In this document: positions 5,316 through 5,456 of the stretch, in pieces | How positions within the stretch are numbered: position 1 is the stretch's first letter | Layout: each line of letters opens with the position of its first letter | Assembly (NCBI GenBank): GCA_011052255.1 | Contig: DRJJ01000186.1 | Span: forward strand, 1-5,456 | Origin: Gammaproteobacteria bacterium | GTDB taxonomy: Bacteria; Pseudomonadota; Gammaproteobacteria; DRJJ01 | Reading direction: 5' to 3' | Length of the DNA stretch: 5,456 bases | Program-made: the position numbers and the translations under genes | The notes under the pieces: generated by a model | Database searches by the model: none | The model's input: the letters and a program-made list of their open reading frames with translations, nothing else | Told to the model about the DNA's origin: nothing

Positions 5316-5456
5316 TAACAATGATTGTCTTCCTCAGGCATATCGGGTTATCTTTAATATATCGGGATCAGAAGCGTATCACAGTTGCAAAAAAAACAGA
5401 TCAAGACAGCGTAGTATGGGCCGATAAATAAATAGATAGCGAAAAGATTCGATTAC
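5316..5456 (+). promoter_or_regulatory. Non-coding region downstream of nlpD, probably upstream of rpoS
   Basis: No gene is visible in these 141 bases on either strand; the only plus-strand ATG near the end (5416) stops after three codons. The stretch is more AT-rich than the genes. It holds a weak sigma70-like pair, TTGTCT (5325-5330) and TATCTT (5349-5354), 18 bases apart with four of six matches each. It also has an 8-base direct repeat and a run of eight As (5389-5396). No hairpin with a T run follows nlpD, so transcription may continue into the next gene. By synteny that gene should be rpoS; this is inference, as none of its coding sequence is present. Confidence 0.45.
5340..5366 (+). 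repeat. 8-base direct repeat ATATCGGG
   Basis: ATATCGGG occurs at 5340-5347 and again at 5359-5366, 19 bases apart start to start, which is just under two helical turns. The pair flanks the AT-rich bases TTATCTTTAAT, where a -10 element could lie. The spacing suits a regulator that binds one face of the DNA, but no known box is recognised. Confidence 0.4.

Noticed and set aside
5389..5396. Run of eight As as a terminator remnant on the minus strand
   Set aside because: No hairpin lies beside it on either strand, and no minus-strand gene ends here.
1..5456. CRISPR array, insertion sequence, tRNA or defence cassette
   Set aside because: No regularly spaced repeats, transposase, terminal inverted repeats with target duplications, or cloverleaf-like sequence are visible; all coding space is explained by conserved housekeeping genes.

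Overview
The window is a housekeeping stretch of a gammaproteobacterial chromosome. The gene order is ispD (3' end) - ispF - truD - [smr on the opposite strand] - surE - pcm - yqaA-like DedA gene - nlpD, followed by about 140 bases of non-coding DNA. It corresponds to the well-known ispD-ispF-truD-surE-pcm-nlpD-rpoS neighbourhood of E. coli and Pseudomonas. Every protein aligns by eye with those families. The lineage is probably a non-enteric gammaproteobacterium of moderate GC, because a YqaA-type membrane gene lies between pcm and nlpD and an antisense Smr gene separates truD from surE. Genus cannot be decided from the sequence alone.

Layout. Bases 1-1821 hold a tightly packed plus-strand group: the ispD tail, ispF 9 bases later, and truD overlapping the ispF stop by 8 bases. 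IspD and IspF belong to the non-mevalonate (MEP) isoprenoid pathway; TruD makes pseudouridine 13 in tRNA. A minus-strand Smr-domain gene (1856-2398) converges on truD with only 34 bases between the stops and diverges from surE. The 116-base divergent gap (2399-2514) contains three perfect inverted repeats in 66 bases and two TAGAAT motifs.

From 2515 a second plus-strand operon begins: surE (stationary-phase nucleotidase), pcm 7 bases later (isoaspartyl protein repair), a DedA/VTT membrane gene coupled to pcm by TGATG, and nlpD coupled to that gene by ATGA. NlpD is a LysM plus degenerate M23 lipoprotein, expected to activate a septal amidase. By synteny the next gene should be rpoS, but no part of it is visible; the last 141 bases look like upstream regulatory DNA. 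They carry an 8-base direct repeat and AT-rich promoter-like sequence.

No mobile element, CRISPR array, RNA gene or clearly undescribed system is visible. The points most worth a second look are the antisense smr insertion with its structured divergent region, the more-than-usual loss of catalytic residues in NlpD, its very basic linker, and possible promoters for the expected downstream rpoS.
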